Assembly: GCF_964275005.1 (NCBI RefSeq)
Contig: NC_092688.1
Coordinates: 24,615,440 to 24,679,439, forward strand
Length of the DNA: 64,000 bases
Source of the DNA: Diadema setosum
Lineage: Eukaryota; Echinodermata; Echinoidea; Diadematoida; Diadematidae
Direction: 5' to 3'
Shown here: positions 47,395 to 59,269 of the stretch, piece by piece
Layout of the letters: each line of letters opens with the position of its first letter
How positions within the stretch are numbered: position 1 is the stretch's first letter
Translations under genes and position numbers: made by a program
Notes under the pieces: model-generated
Database searches by the model: none
Told to the model about the DNA's origin: nothing
Seen by the model: only the letters and a program-made list of their open reading frames with translations

Positions 47395-48720
47395 CGTATG
47401 CTTTATTGCTTATTTACCTGACGTATTGCAACATTGTCTGGGGAAATATTTTTGAATGAAATTTGAAACGATTACAGGTTTATCAAAATCATATCATTAG
47501 ATATTTATGTAATGTACGAAATATAGGTCCTGGTGGTGCTCGAACAGATACATTGTTTAATGAGTTAAAGTTGATGCGTTTAAAAGATATCAATACACTC
47601 AAATTGGGTTTATTTATGTATAAGTGTACAAATGATCTTCTCCCTGATCATCTATGTCACTTATTTGAAGAAAACTCGGAATATCACAAGTACGAAACCA
47701 GATCATCTTCACTAATTCACATTCCAAAACATAAAAAAAAAGTCTCATTCCAACACACATTGCGTTTTTCCGGTCCCAAGGTCTGGAATAATCTCCCTGC
47801 TCATTTAAAATCTGTACCTTCTTTTAGTCTATTCAAATGCCATTATAAATCGTCTTTCTTTTTGGAATGACGGACTTCTTGTTGTTGCGGTCAAGTTTGT
47901 TCTCTCGGGGCCTGGCAGTGCTTGGTGTCGAGTTATTTTAGTAACCCGTGCACTATCATGGCATTTCAATGCTCGGAATCCACTTTGCACACACCAGTTG
48001 TTGTGTTGAACAGGCCTCGTGTGAGCTTTCAGGTTGCTAGGAACAACTTTTGTTAAAATGATATGCATACGATTTAAATAGTAAAGCGGTCTATTCATGA
48101 TCCAGTAAGTACGAGTGTATTTTATTCATTGTTGTTACATCTGTGTAGATGTTTCACATTACTTGAAGTTATGAATATTCAGCGTTTAACTCTGATATAT
48201 GCAACTCTTGCTAAAGGCTGTATTTTGTCACATATTTTCATACTTTACTGTTGTCTCTCTGTTAGACTGCAATATCTCTCTTTGAGGAATATCTCATTTC
48301 AATATTGCCACGTCTATTCACGATCCAGTTGGAACCAGTGCATTTCATTCATTGTTTTGTTTAGATCTGTGCAGAGGTTTCATATTATTGGCAGTTATAA
48401 AACATGCAACGGATAATTCAGGTATATGCAACATTTGTCATAGCCTGTAGCTCGTCACATATTTTCATACTCACTGTTGCCTCTCTGTTAGACTACAATA
48501 TCTCCGTTTGAGGAATATCTCATTTCAATATTGCCATGGGAACTATTATTATGTTTTTGTTGCTTTTTGTGTTTGTGATGTAATGTATTTTGTAAGGCAG
48601 CTCACCACAAGCTCTGCTTTTTTGAGGTTCTGCCTTCCTTTTCAATAATTTCATGCATGTGATTTCCTACATGAAAAAGATGGAAAATAAATGTTTCACA
48701 AACTTGAAACTTGAACTTGA
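47395..48720 (+). mobile_element. LINE copy 1: C-terminal reverse transcriptase fragment and 3' UTR
   Basis: The body ends in AAACTTGAAACTTGAACTTG near 48700, a microsatellite-like tail. 5'-truncated. The 3' UTR contains a tandem duplication of about 225 bp (48091-48312 and 48313-48537; both close with GAGGAATATCTCATTTCAAT). Confidence 0.75.
47463..47870 (+). pseudogene. Reverse transcriptase C-terminus (CR1/L2/jockey-like)
   Basis: Encodes NHIIRYLCNVRNIGPG, then LFMYKCTNDLLPDHLC and GPKVWNNLPAHLKSVPSF. This is the usual tail of non-LTR reverse transcriptases of the CR1/L2 type (Y..RT..Y, G...WN.LP). Catalytic part absent. Confidence 0.75.
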
Positions 48721-49080
48721 TTTACTCTGAAGAAATCTTTTAATTGTCTCTGTATGTTGTGTAGTTAAAAAATAAACTATTTTGGTACTTTCCGGTGTAA
48801 ACGACACTGAATTATTTATATTTTTGAACTTTTCTTGTATCAAACTTGCTTGAATCATTCAAAAAAAGAACATCTCAATCAATTCCTCATGGCACATTTA
48901 CCCTGAAGAAATGTTTTATTTGTCCATGTATGATGTGTAGTTCAAAAGTTATGGAAATTAATGATTTTCCTTGAAAATCCAAGATGGCCACCAAGATGGC
49001 CTTCAATGACCCCCACGGGACACGATTTTTACTTGGGAAAAAAATAATTAACTAGACACCCTTAGGGTTACAAGAAAATA

Positions 49081-49147
49081 AGTAAAAAAAAAAAAAAAAA
49101 AAAAAAGGGTTCGGAGGGTGCACGGGAACCCCCCCCCCCCATCCCTA
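49081..49147. repeat. Poly(A) run and poly(C) run
   Basis: A run of A (49084-49106) and C (49130-49140) at the edge of the next repeat. Confidence 0.6.
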
Positions 49148-49149
49148 CC

Positions 49150-49525
49150 AGACTATGAAGTCCCCTATTAATTTCTCAAAAACCCTATCCATACTCTTTA
49201 CTTTCAACTCTAATAAGTTTGTAAAGCTACTGCTTCGAAAGCTAGCATTTGCAGAATGTGTTAATAAAGCATGCTCAGTTTCAGCTTTATGTGATAATCC
49301 CTTTATTGTTGTTTACATCCTGTTTTTGTTTTTTTCTATTCATCGCACAGCTAGCACGGCTTGGTAAAGATTAAGCGCTTGAATAGACCCTGTACTTCAA
49401 AGCCTCTTTTCTCAGTCCACACTTTCCACATTGTGTGCTTTCTTTCCAGTATTAGGATAGGTTAGGAGAGTCCATTTAAATTGAGTTATATATCATACTA
49501 AAGTCACAATCTGCTCTTAATCTTG
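49150..49525 (-). mobile_element. GTGACC MITE, copy 4, truncated
   Basis: Reverse orientation; shares GGTAAAGATTAAGCGCTTGA and GGAGAGTCCATTT with the other copies. Cut at 49525 where LINE copy 2 starts, so the LINE inserted into it or the copy was broken there. Confidence 0.7.
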
Positions 49526-49529
49526 TTTT

Positions 49530-50660
49530 ATAAATTGTGTCACTATGGAATCCGCGGGACCCCCTTAGAATGGTTTAAGAGTTATTTAACAGACTGAAAG
49601 CAATTTGTTAATATTAATAGCCATGATTCTCAATTAAAGCCTATTTCATGTGGAGTCCCGCAAGGCTCCCTCTTGGGCCCACTTTTATTTATCTTATACA
49701 TAAACGATCTTCCAAAACCATCGCAAATTTTGTCATTCATGACACAAGCTTGGGTTTTTTTTTTTCACATCGAGACCCTAATGCATTAATAAATATGATG
49801 AATACTGAGCTCAGGTCTGTGCAATCCTGGATTTATGCGAACAAATTATCCTTGAACATAGAAAAAACTCATTATATGGTAATCAGTAATTCTTTGAATG
49901 TTGTCCCATATGATATCAAAATAAATGGCTTATGTTTAACGCAGATTAATAACACAAAGTTTTTAGGGCTTTGGATTGACCGAGAATTATCCTGGAAAAC
50001 TCATGTTAATTTTGTAAGTAAAATTTTGTCTAGAAATATTGAAATTTTGAATAAGAGTATATATTCTTGTTTAATATTTCCACACTTTAATTATGGAATT
50101 TTGGCGTGGTTAAATGCAATTCATTCATTACTAGATTCCCTTCTCCGTATTCAAAAGTGTGCAATAAGAATCATAAACCACGCCGGATATTTCGCTCATA
50201 CCAACTTTTTTTTTTTTTTCATCAAAACAGAATTCTGAAAATTCCAGACCTATTTCATTACAATCCCGGAATTTTCATGTATAAACTAACAACTAATGAA
50301 TTACCATCTGTTTTTATCCACATGTTCAAAAGGAATCGCTCTATTCACTGTTATCCCACTCGCCGGAGTGACGCCTATCACCTTCCCCGTACTCGCACTA
50401 TTTTTGCATAGAAAACAATTATATTTACTGGACCCAGATATTGGAATGATCTCCCTCTAGATATCACTTCCTCCTTATCTTTATTCACCTTCAAACACAA
50501 ATTAAAACAGTTATTACTTAGTGGATACACATTACCAAGCTTTTAGCAACTTTTTTATGCTCCCAGTCTTTTGTCCTTGTCCGCAGCACCAAGTTATTGA
50601 AGCTATTTCATGGTACCGATACATCTTTTAATAATAAAGCATTTTTGTTTTTCAAACACT
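49530..50660 (+). mobile_element. LINE copy 2: decayed reverse transcriptase
   Basis: Reads EWFKSYLTD, stop, KQFVNINSHDSQLK, then GVPQGSLLGPLLFILYINDL, a frameshift, WIYANKLSLNIEKTHYM and FLGLWIDRELSWKTHV, another frameshift, then a C-terminal WND.P piece. The catalytic YADD place reads IHDTS. Dead copy. Confidence 0.8.
49648..50238 (+). pseudogene. Reverse transcriptase fragment of LINE copy 2
   Basis: Longest open part of the dead element, from the RT palm to the thumb. Frameshifts near 49740 and 50205 (a T run). Not expected to be functional. Confidence 0.75.
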
Positions 50661-50799
50661 GCGAGATTTGTATGCAGTCTGGTTTGTGCGATATCTTTGT
50701 GGTTCATTAGTTTATTACTTATCGATTTTTTGTACTGGTGTAATTCTTGTTGGTCAAGACAAACATATCCGTTCTCCGTGTAAAATTATATGCCTATGA

Positions 50800-51055
50800 A
50801 CTCGGGAACCTACAGTTTTACAAGCTTTAAAGCCTTTATGTAGGCCCCATCATATTTCTTATACTTACTAGTGACATTTTCACACGATATGACCATGTAC
50901 ATTTGTGTCAAGTATATTTCTTTTTCTTTTTCTTCTACAATCAAAAGACATGATTGTATACATTTTGTATTCTTGTTTTGTTGTCAATAATTTTGTAATC
51001 TTATCATTGAGAAAATGGAAATATGAAATAAAATTTGAACTGAAATTTAGTTATA
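50800..51055 (+). mobile_element. LINE 3' end
   Basis: Has ACAAGCTTTAAAGCC (50820-50834) followed by ATGTAGGCCCCATCATATTT, like the LINE 3' UTRs at 37440 and 55830, and ends GAAATAAAATTTGAACTG. Confidence 0.55.
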
Positions 51056-52220
51056 AATACAACTGTGATGAGTACACATTGCCTTACTGAAGGGGTTCTG
51101 AAGAGTGCCTCACAGCAGTCGATGACAAAAAAAAAAAATAACAAAACTATCGCTTCTTTATGAGTTACATGTAGGCATTACAACATGTGCCAAAGTTTAC
51201 CTTCAGCGCTGAAGCAAACACAAATCTAAGCATTATGCGTTTAATGTGCAAATGCATTATGAGTTTAATGTGCAAGCCAGTGGTTTCCTTGCCTAACCCT
51301 ATCCCATTTCTAAGAGCCGAACTTTTTCTTTGATGCTACTTGATATGTTGTATAAGACTGGCGCAAAAATGTGATAATAACCTTTTTTTTTTTTTTTTTA
51401 AGCAGCAGGTCATTTCATATTAAAACTTCTTTTTATGAAGAAGATAATGGTCGTTTATAATGGTCTTATCATTTCGATTACCTCTAACCTCTGTATTATT
51501 TTGTCAAGTAAGCTGTTAAAAGCTGTGTATTTGGACTACTTTCTGTTTGTTTTTGTGATTATATAAAACATTGCATTATCGACAAGTTTGTTATCTTTCG
51601 TTTCGTTAAAATGTTGAATTGCAAATACAACTGTACTGAAATCTGAACATTAAGTGAATTCAATCTAATGTAGAGACATTTTAATACTACCATGAATGCA
51701 CAATTCACGACCATAACGGAATGTTGATTCACACACACACACACAAACCCATACTCGTAGAGTATACATGCAATGAAAAAAGTAAAATTTGTGACATATG
51801 TCTCTCTCTCTATCTCTCTCTCTCTCTCTATGTATGTGTAAGCTATGACAAAACTGATTCTATCATAGACACAATTTTGAAAGTGATTTTACGTACATTA
51901 TTCATTTTTTCTTTTTCCCTACTTTTGCACAAACTTTCTTTACTTTCTCCCTTTCTCTCTCTCTCTCTCTCTCCCTCTCCACACTTATCATTCCTTTGCT
52001 ATGTTTTTCATCCTCAAGTCTCATTTATATAGGTGCCAATTCTTTATGTGATTTTCAACATGTTTTGATGGAATTCTTAATTGTATGTATTTTGTTTTAC
52101 AGTGGTTATGCTTTAAGATTTTGCAATGCTGTTATGAATTTCACTTTTCATTTCATTTCTATGTCAATTCTTATGTAGCCACACAGCGTAGTCTTCGGAC
52201 TCTTTCGTGAGTAACAATAA
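51056..52220. other. Intergenic DNA duplicated with copy A flank, plus a retroelement 3' end
   Basis: 51060-51600 aligns with 24390-24900. CT runs at 51801-51830 and 51953-51975. The end, GTAACAATAAAAGCCAAATT, leads into the GAAT tract and looks like a retroelement 3' terminus. Confidence 0.45.
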
Positions 52221-52228
52221 AAGCCAAA

Positions 52229-52326
52229 TTGAATGAATGAATGAATGAATGAATGAATGATTGAATGAATGAATGAATGAATGAATGAATGAATGAATGA
52301 ATGAATGAATGAATGAATGAATGAAT
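52229..52326. repeat. (GAAT)n microsatellite
   Basis: About 24 GAAT units with one GATT change. Probably grown from a retroelement tail. Confidence 0.9.
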
Positions 52327-52793
52327 TGTTATATCGGTTTTGGCAAGTGATGAGGGAAAGGGATCTACAGTGTTTGCCCACGGATATGCATCTCGCTCAT
52401 AGTGTGGTATCGTACGATGATTATCTCGTGAGCCATCAGGGCGGATAAGATAGTTCTTTGATTCAACATGATGTAGTCTGTGGCTCTCTTCAGGAATAAC
52501 TACTAAGCTGTTCCAGCTTGTGAAAGATTATTTTCCTGAACTTGAATTTCAATTTCAATAACGTCAGCACCAGCTAATGAGCGTCGAATCGGGTGGTTGA
52601 TAAAGGGTGGAGATTATCGTGGCACAAAAAGCTTTCGCGTGAAGTTATGAAACCCAGGTTGCACGAAGGAGCAGAAATGCCTTAGAAAGATAAATTATCT
52701 CACACTTATATTAAAGATAAAATCTACTGGACCATAATCTGGATTTCCTCGGCTACGTGTGCTAGCGTTTGACGTGATTGATCATGTATTTAA

Positions 52794-53303
52794 AGGAAAC
52801 CAAAACCAAAATATAAGTGAGGATTGAGTGACATAAGCAATATTAGTAGAACACATGAATGAGAGTTTGAGAAAATTGGACAATCGATTCAAAACTTAAC
52901 AATTTCGGTGCCGTCATCGCTGGATAAGAAGGCTACTGGAGTTCATGACGTCATTATGGACAAAAAAACATGAAGGCAATGAATAATAAGGGAAATTCCA
53001 TTGCTCATGAAAAGTACACATTTCATCGACTTGGTACTAATAATTATGGTCAGGATCACATTTTCACACTGCTTGTTAAGGACCTGGGTCAAGTGCTCTT
53101 TCATTATACTATAAAAAGGAAAAGCGGGTTCTTTGTTGTCAATAATGAAGACATGGGCTATAGTAATGGTCTATACCCAGCGACGACGACACCGAAACGT
53201 TAAGAATTCACAACTTTTCAAACGATTGTCCCATCTCCCTCAAACTTTCTTTGTTGTGTGCTGCTTTCACTCGGTCCACATTGTACTCGGGTTTCGGTAT
53301 CCT
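52794..53303. mobile_element. 510-bp TTAA MITE, T2/Kolobok-like
   Basis: Flanked by TTAA (52790-52793 and 53304-53307). Ends AGGAAACC and GGTATCCT; imperfect inverted arms of about 110 bp (AGTTTGAGAAAATTGGACAA against its inverse near 53225). No transposase. Confidence 0.8.
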
Positions 53304-53307
53304 TTAA

Positions 53308-54419
53308 GAATAAGGTTAGCATTTCAATGTTGAAGATTATCGTATCAAAAATAACAACAACAATAACGCTGATAATACTGTTTTCAGAGGCGACAATGAT
53401 TTGTCTTAAATTCCTTCCTCCAAGTTTACTTGTTGATGACATGAGCAAACGTATGTTAATATTCATAAATACTGTCAATGGGAGGAAAGAGTTCGTACGT
53501 TAATTACAGTGTTTAATATAAACCATTTTGCCCTCTCAATTTTCATATCTTGAGCCGAGTGAGAACACTCAAATGTGATCAATTGTTTATCAATAGGAAA
53601 GTGCTTGAACTGTAGGATTTTGTTGCCGTACTAGCGCCCTCTAGAGAAATAAATGACATCTACTCAAGTTTGTGTTTGGTTTTCTGAAATATAAACCTTG
53701 AATTTCACATGAGTGTCCATAAAAGTAATTCAGTTATACAATACGATTTAATACGCAAATATAGTCGACTCAGTTGTTGTGTTCATGTTTTTCATCTGTT
53801 CCATCATAGATAATCAGGTATCCTGTGTTTACAACGTGCTGCTTAAGTCCTTGAATTTTTCTTAACCCTAAGTGATCACTAACTAAATCACTCATTTATT
53901 AAGCTTGAAGCCACTTTCATAGTTGAATTAATACACTGCATAACTTCAGTTTGTAAACCGATTTTCTCTTTTGATTATCAACCGGACACAAATTCATTAC
54001 TTTAAAGCAAATATTCATACAACAATCAGGTGTTGTACAGAGAACAAACAAACAAAATGAGGGAAAACCAAACATGGGATCGAAGGGAGAGGCATAGTGT
54101 AGAAGACAGTAATACATGTTTGAAGTCATTCCAATAAATATGAAAATGTGATGGTAATCCGGACAAACGTTTAACATAGAAAAAAACACCAATATACTTT
54201 AATCTAGCCTGTTAAGTAGGAACAAAAATGATATCTTTGATTAAATCATTATGATTTAAATCATACTTCTTTATATTACACAGATTACAATAAAAAACAT
54301 TTTCTTAAGCTATAATGCAGCATAATACTGTTTCTGTTTGAACCCAGCAAATATCTGCCAAATCTAACATGCTATAACAATAACAGGAAAAGTAGAAATT
54401 GAATCAGAAATAAAAATTA
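53308..54419. other. Intergenic, nothing recognised
   Basis: AT-rich, short spurious ORFs only. A small inverted word lies near 54240 (TTAAATCAT/ATGATTTAA). Confidence 0.4.
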
Positions 54420-56105
54420 AATCAGAATTAAATCAGAAAGTGGAGAGTCGTATTCATAATAATATTATAAATATCACCATAACACGAGGGAGCTTACTAG
54501 GCCCGTTGTTATTCATTATTTATATCAATGATTTTCATAGATCCTCGGAGAAACTATCATTCATATTATTCGCGCATGACTCTAACCTTTTCTTTTCCCA
54601 TCCCGACCCAAATATCTTAGCAAGAACAGTAAACGAAGAACTGAAAAAGGTTATACAATGGATATACGCAAATAAATTGTCACTTAATATTCAAAAAACA
54701 AAATTTATGCTTTTTAGTAACTCTTTAGATAGCCTCCCGGGCAATATATCATTTGATACTACTCCCCTAGAAGAAGTTTCTACTTTTAAATTTCTTGGTG
54801 TTTGCGTTGATAACAAGCTTTCATGGAGGAATCATATTTATAGCATATGTAAAACTATTTCACGAAACATTGGCGTAATGAACAGATTAAGATATTATCT
54901 TCCCTCATATGCATTATTAACTCTTTACTCTAGTTTGATACTACCGTATCTAAACTTCGGGATTCTTGCTTGGGGTATTACATATCAGATATTACTTGAT
55001 AAACTTTTTTTATTGCAAAAGAAAGCGCTCAGAATTGTTTTTAACCTAACTACACGACAACATACAGATCCCTTGTTTTTTTACCATAAAATAATAAAAA
55101 TAAAAGATTTGTATTTGTTTCAACTTGGTCAGTTCATGTTTAATTACAACAGCAACCTTTTACCCAAAATATTTCACGACTCTTTTCATCGAAACAGTCA
55201 TGTACATAACTATCCTACGCGACGATCCAACGAATTCCATCTTCCATTCATGAGAACCGTACATGCCCAAAATACATTTTTGTATACCAGACCCAGACTT
55301 TGGAATAATCTAGATAATAGCTTAAAAGACTCACCCTCATTCCTCACATTTAAATACAAATTCAGAAAACATTTGTTATCTACTTATAATTCTAGATAAT
55401 CTGAATTAATTGTTTTAATTTATGCTTGAGGTTTCACCTGTCCTGATGTCGCAGCATTTGGCGTGTTCTCTATGCAGACCTCTCTTCTCTCTTTATTCTT
55501 CTTTCCTCTTCCTTCCTGTCTTTTGTTCCTCGTAGACTTGTATTGTCACCGTCTTCTCTCTTCTCGGTACTGTCTCGCGTCGTATATGTGTGTGGGTAAC
55601 TGAATGTCTGTACGAGTGTGTCGTCCTTTTTATATCTCCCGGTACACCAGTTCAATGAACACCGTCTGGGCATTAGCATTGATACTTATTTCCTATTATT
55701 GTCGAAGCCAGCGTATAGCTATATTTTTTTTTTTTTTTACAAACGACTTAAGTAATCTATATTCAGTATGAATGCTGTAAGAAAATAATAAAACAACTTG
55801 AATAATATATTGCTTACTCATCAATTATCTAGGGATCCACGTCCTACAAGCTTAGCTTTTTTGTGGATCTCTATTTTCCAAAATTGAAGTTATTTTCTGA
55901 AAGCTCACGAAGTATACATGTATACGCATCGTTCCTTCTGATTATTGTTCATATGTTGATGTATATAATTTATTTCGTATATTACATGAACCTTTTGTAA
56001 AAGTGTAGACAATATCATTTTATGATATGTATACTTTGTATTACGTTTTGATTTTCGTTGATTGGAAATAAACTATGATTGAACCTTGAACCTTGAACCT
56101 TGAAC
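54420..56105 (+). mobile_element. LINE copy 3: long open reverse transcriptase and 3' UTR
   Basis: 5'-truncated non-LTR element with a 320-codon open frame, a 3' UTR carrying CTACAAGCTTAGCTTTT (55844-55860) and a tail of three TTGAACC units at 56083-56104. Confidence 0.85.
54440..55399 (+). pseudogene. Reverse transcriptase, CR1/L2/jockey-type, catalytic motif changed
   Basis: Open for 319 residues. Starts in the RT palm (GSLLGPLLFIIYINDF), then FILFAHDSNLFFSHPDP where functional enzymes have F/YADD, then WIYANKLSLNIQKTKFM, FLGVCVDNKLSWRNHI, YSSLILPYLNFGILAWG and RPRLWNNLDNSLKDSPSF. The Ala-Asp-Asp triad reads Ala-His-Asp, so one catalytic aspartate is gone. The endonuclease domain and most N-terminal RT motifs are missing. 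Confidence 0.85.
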
Positions 56106-57517
56106 ATATTCAAGAACACACCGTTCATATTACCAAATATTAATTTGTCAAGTAATATCTGTTCTATGCAAATTTAGAAGAAATGTACAGTGACTGCTTT
56201 CGATATTGTGGGTAGTGCAATCTATCTGCAAAGATACTGACCTGGTGCGTTTCTTCTCATTAACTGTTACTTTACTAGTCTGGTTATAATGTCAGCATGC
56301 ACGTACTTATCAAGACCTTGTTTGGTAGTAGAATCATACTGTAGCCATACAGTGCGAGACATTTGCATCTACAAACATGATTGGATATTCAGATTCCATA
56401 GTCTAAAGTTAAAGAGAAAACATCAGTCACTGGAATCAACTGTCCCTTCATAGATCATTGACTTTTCCTGCGCGAGATCACAAACTCTACACAAAAATGC
56501 TTTGTAGAAAAAAAAAATCAAATTTTGTTTTAACAATATGAGTTCCAGATTAGGAGAATTTATATCTTTTGCATCACATACTAAAATTCCATTAGTCAGT
56601 CAGCAGTTATGACCTAAGAAGACAACCTAGGGCTGTTCACAAAATTACACATGGTTGTACCTTCAGATACAAATCGATGTTGTAAAAAGAGGAAGACACT
56701 ATATCGCGTAATTCGCAGCTCATTCATTAGTATTCATTAACTCTTTTTTGATTTGTTCAATAATGCTCTCGCATAATGATTCTCGGTTCATTTGATGCTG
56801 TGACCAATAGCAGAGTTTCATGGAAACATGTAGAGCTCACAATTCTATGTGAGTTTGACCAATTGAAACGAAACGTCTTTTGTGATGTTTGTTGATTTGC
56901 TGAGAGGCAAACTGAGAGGGAACCCTAGTGTGAAGGTAGCACAACAGCGTCACTGGAAAGGTATATCTTTCTCCCTTCGGAAGTCACGAATGTGAAGGAA
57001 ATTAAAATCGGAAAGAAACACATGGTTCTTAATGTTTTTGTCCTGCCAGTATGTTCTTGCCCGTGTATCCACATTGCACAAGGAATTTAACATTATTTTG
57101 GAAATGATTCCACCCGAGGCAAACGGTTATTGTTTTTGTGTTCCATTATTTTGATTCGTCCATGAAATTACTACGCTTTATTCCTGTCAAATAAATGTGC
57201 TCATGATATCTTAGGTGATTTCTCATTGCATGGAAGTTTCATGTACCAGCCACTTATCATTCTTTTGTTTACTTAATTCCAATTTTTATATCAATTTCAA
57301 TGTACTTTTTTTACATTTCTCAATGGAAATACATCAAATATAACAAAGCAAAGTGGTACATGATATCCAGCTATGATACTCACTAGACTATTGCAAACTT
57401 ATAGATTATGGTGGTCAATCCATGAAAATTGAAATCTCAGTATAAACCCTGACAATGGAACCTAATGGAAAGCAAGCTTGTTAAGCGTAGTTCGCAGTAT
57501 TGAAACCGAGAGTAAAG

Positions 57518-58050
57518 ATGGTAATGATGATGAAACAGCATTTATATAGCGCCATTTATCTGTAGAAACATTCAAAGGCGCCCGGCTCCCACAAAGTGTC
57601 ACACATCATCCACAAAGTTGCTGGAAAAGATAAGTCTTCAGTTCAAACTTGAAGGTATTGAGGCTGTTGCAATTCCGAAGCTGGACTGGAAGAGAGTTCC
57701 ACAGACGTGGTGCAACAGAAGAGAAGGCTCTATCCCCATACATTATTTTTTAGGCGGGTATTGGGAACATGGAGAGTCAGGCCAGTACAACGTAGTCCTG
57801 GGGCCCGTTTCATAAAACTTGTCATCAGCGACAAGTGCTACATTTCTATGACAAATTTGCTCTCAGCCAATCAGATGCAAGGATTTCAGTAGCTTGTCAC
57901 ATCTATGACAATTTGTCACTGATGACAAGTTTTATGAAACGGGCCCCAGGTCGTCGCTGTCGTACACTGATAAGTGCAGACACGTAGCCAGGAGACAAGA
58001 TCACGATAAGGAGCCGGGATACAGCTCAAGACGAAACTTTGGAAAGAAGA
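57518..58050. mobile_element. Interspersed retroposon with GCATTTATATAGCGCC head
   Basis: Absent from copy B at the matching place. Has GCATTTATATAGCGCC, AAAGGCGCCCGGCTCCC and GAGAGTTCCACAGACG, words of a very widespread short interspersed type. A 144-bp MITE is nested in it. Confidence 0.6.
57802..57945. mobile_element. 144-bp MITE with CCWGG duplication, copy 1
   Basis: Ends GGCCCGTTTCATAAAACTTG inverted, flanked by CCTGG (57797-57801) and CCAGG (57946-57950). Middle includes CTCAGCCAATCAGATGCAAG. Same length and centre as the copy at 62137. Confidence 0.85.
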
Positions 58051-58459
58051 TACCCTGGGATACAGCCAATTCTTCTTAGATACAAAGTATGGGAACAAAA
58101 TCAAATAAACCACATGCTGCAGGGTGTTAACAGTTGTTATTATAGCAATGTTCACAGTTAAGTTTTATAGTGCAAATTTAACAATCGGAAAACAATACAA
58201 ATGTGTCTTCAGAAGAGACGAGGAAGTATTTAGGTCAAGCAAAACATAACACTAACAGTTCAATAATGATCTACCAGCCAGTTGCAATGAAATAAGGACA
58301 ACGATACAAGCTGTTACCGCTGATACCGTTGATACTTAAAGTGCAATGCATGCACAGGACACGGTAGAATAAAGAAAAAAATGAATAAATGTGAATCCTC
58401 AGAGAAGAGAATGTTGCTTCAGTATACATATGCAAAACGTATGTCAGGCCTTCAGGCAT

Positions 58460-59269
58460 TTATTTTTCGTGTAATATGCGTGGGTCGATATACGTGTACT
58501 CTGGGCAAGAGTGCGGTTCTCGGTGGGTCTCGGATTGGTCTGGACTAATTTGACCAGCATTTGCTCCGAGAATGAGATAGCCATGTTGATCCTCCTCCAG
58601 CTTTTCGCTCGGTTTGCCCGAGTAGATAGATGTAGAGTACAATCGATCGTTCAGGCTCGTCGGAAGAGGGGTAAGCTTTTCACTTTTACTGGCATGCCTG
58701 TATTCATGGCATGACTGCGGTCCTTGGATTGTCTCGGATTGGTCTGGAGTAATCTCTTTGGCAATTGATTCAGGAACGAGGTAATCATGTTCATCCATTT
58801 TCTCGCTTGATTTGCCTGAGTAGATAGCTATAGAATATAATCGATCGTTCAGCCTCATTGGTAAATTGATATTTCTGCCATTAGGCTTGTAATCGGGACT
58901 TGAATGTGATACCTGGATGGTTTTAGACTGGCAGGGAGCAATTTCACCGCTATCTGCTTCGAGAACAAGATAACCATTTTCACCTACCTCCGGCTTTTCC
59001 CTTGATTTGACTGAGTAGATGGCTGTAGAATATAAAGGATCAACAGTGATCACTTCATTTCTTTTGGTAGACTTGTCCTTAACTCGTGTATTCCATCGTG
59101 ACTGTTCTTGAATTGTCTCGGATTGGCGATTTGGAGTAATTTGACCGGAATTTTCTGAGTGAAAGGCATTTTCAGCCATCTTGGATTTCTCTCTTGGTTG
59201 GCTTGGGTAGACGGATGCAGAACCAGGACTGTCTCTCTTGCTGTTCATTTTCTCTGCATGATTGTAATC
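58460..59269 (-). CDS. Copy C exon 10: tail repeats
   Basis: 269 codons plus TAA. Acceptor CTTCACAG. Same four-repeat design as B exon 10; the third repeat lost the LVL consensus (DYLVP). Ends YTYIDPRILHEK. Confidence 0.85.
   Translation of the reverse strand, partial: DYNHAEKMNSKRDSPGSASVYPSQPREKSKMAENAFHSENSGQITPNRQSETIQEQSRWNTRVKDKSTKRNEVITVDPLYSTAIYSVKSREKPEVGENGYLVLEADSGEIAPCQSKTIQVSHSSPDYKPNGRNINLPMRLNDRLYSIAIYSGKSSEKMDEHDYLVPESIAKEITPDQSETIQGPQSCHEYRHASKSEKLTPLPTSLNDRLYSTSIYSGKPSEKLEEDQHGYLILGANAGQISPDQSETHREPHSCPEYTYIDPRILHEK

Larger units (their letters stand above)
56106..58459 (-). other. 3' flank of copy C, conserved with copy B
   Basis: 56440-57515 and 58050-58459 align with 30306-31861. 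The piece between (about 57518-58050) is an insertion specific to C. Confidence 0.55.
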
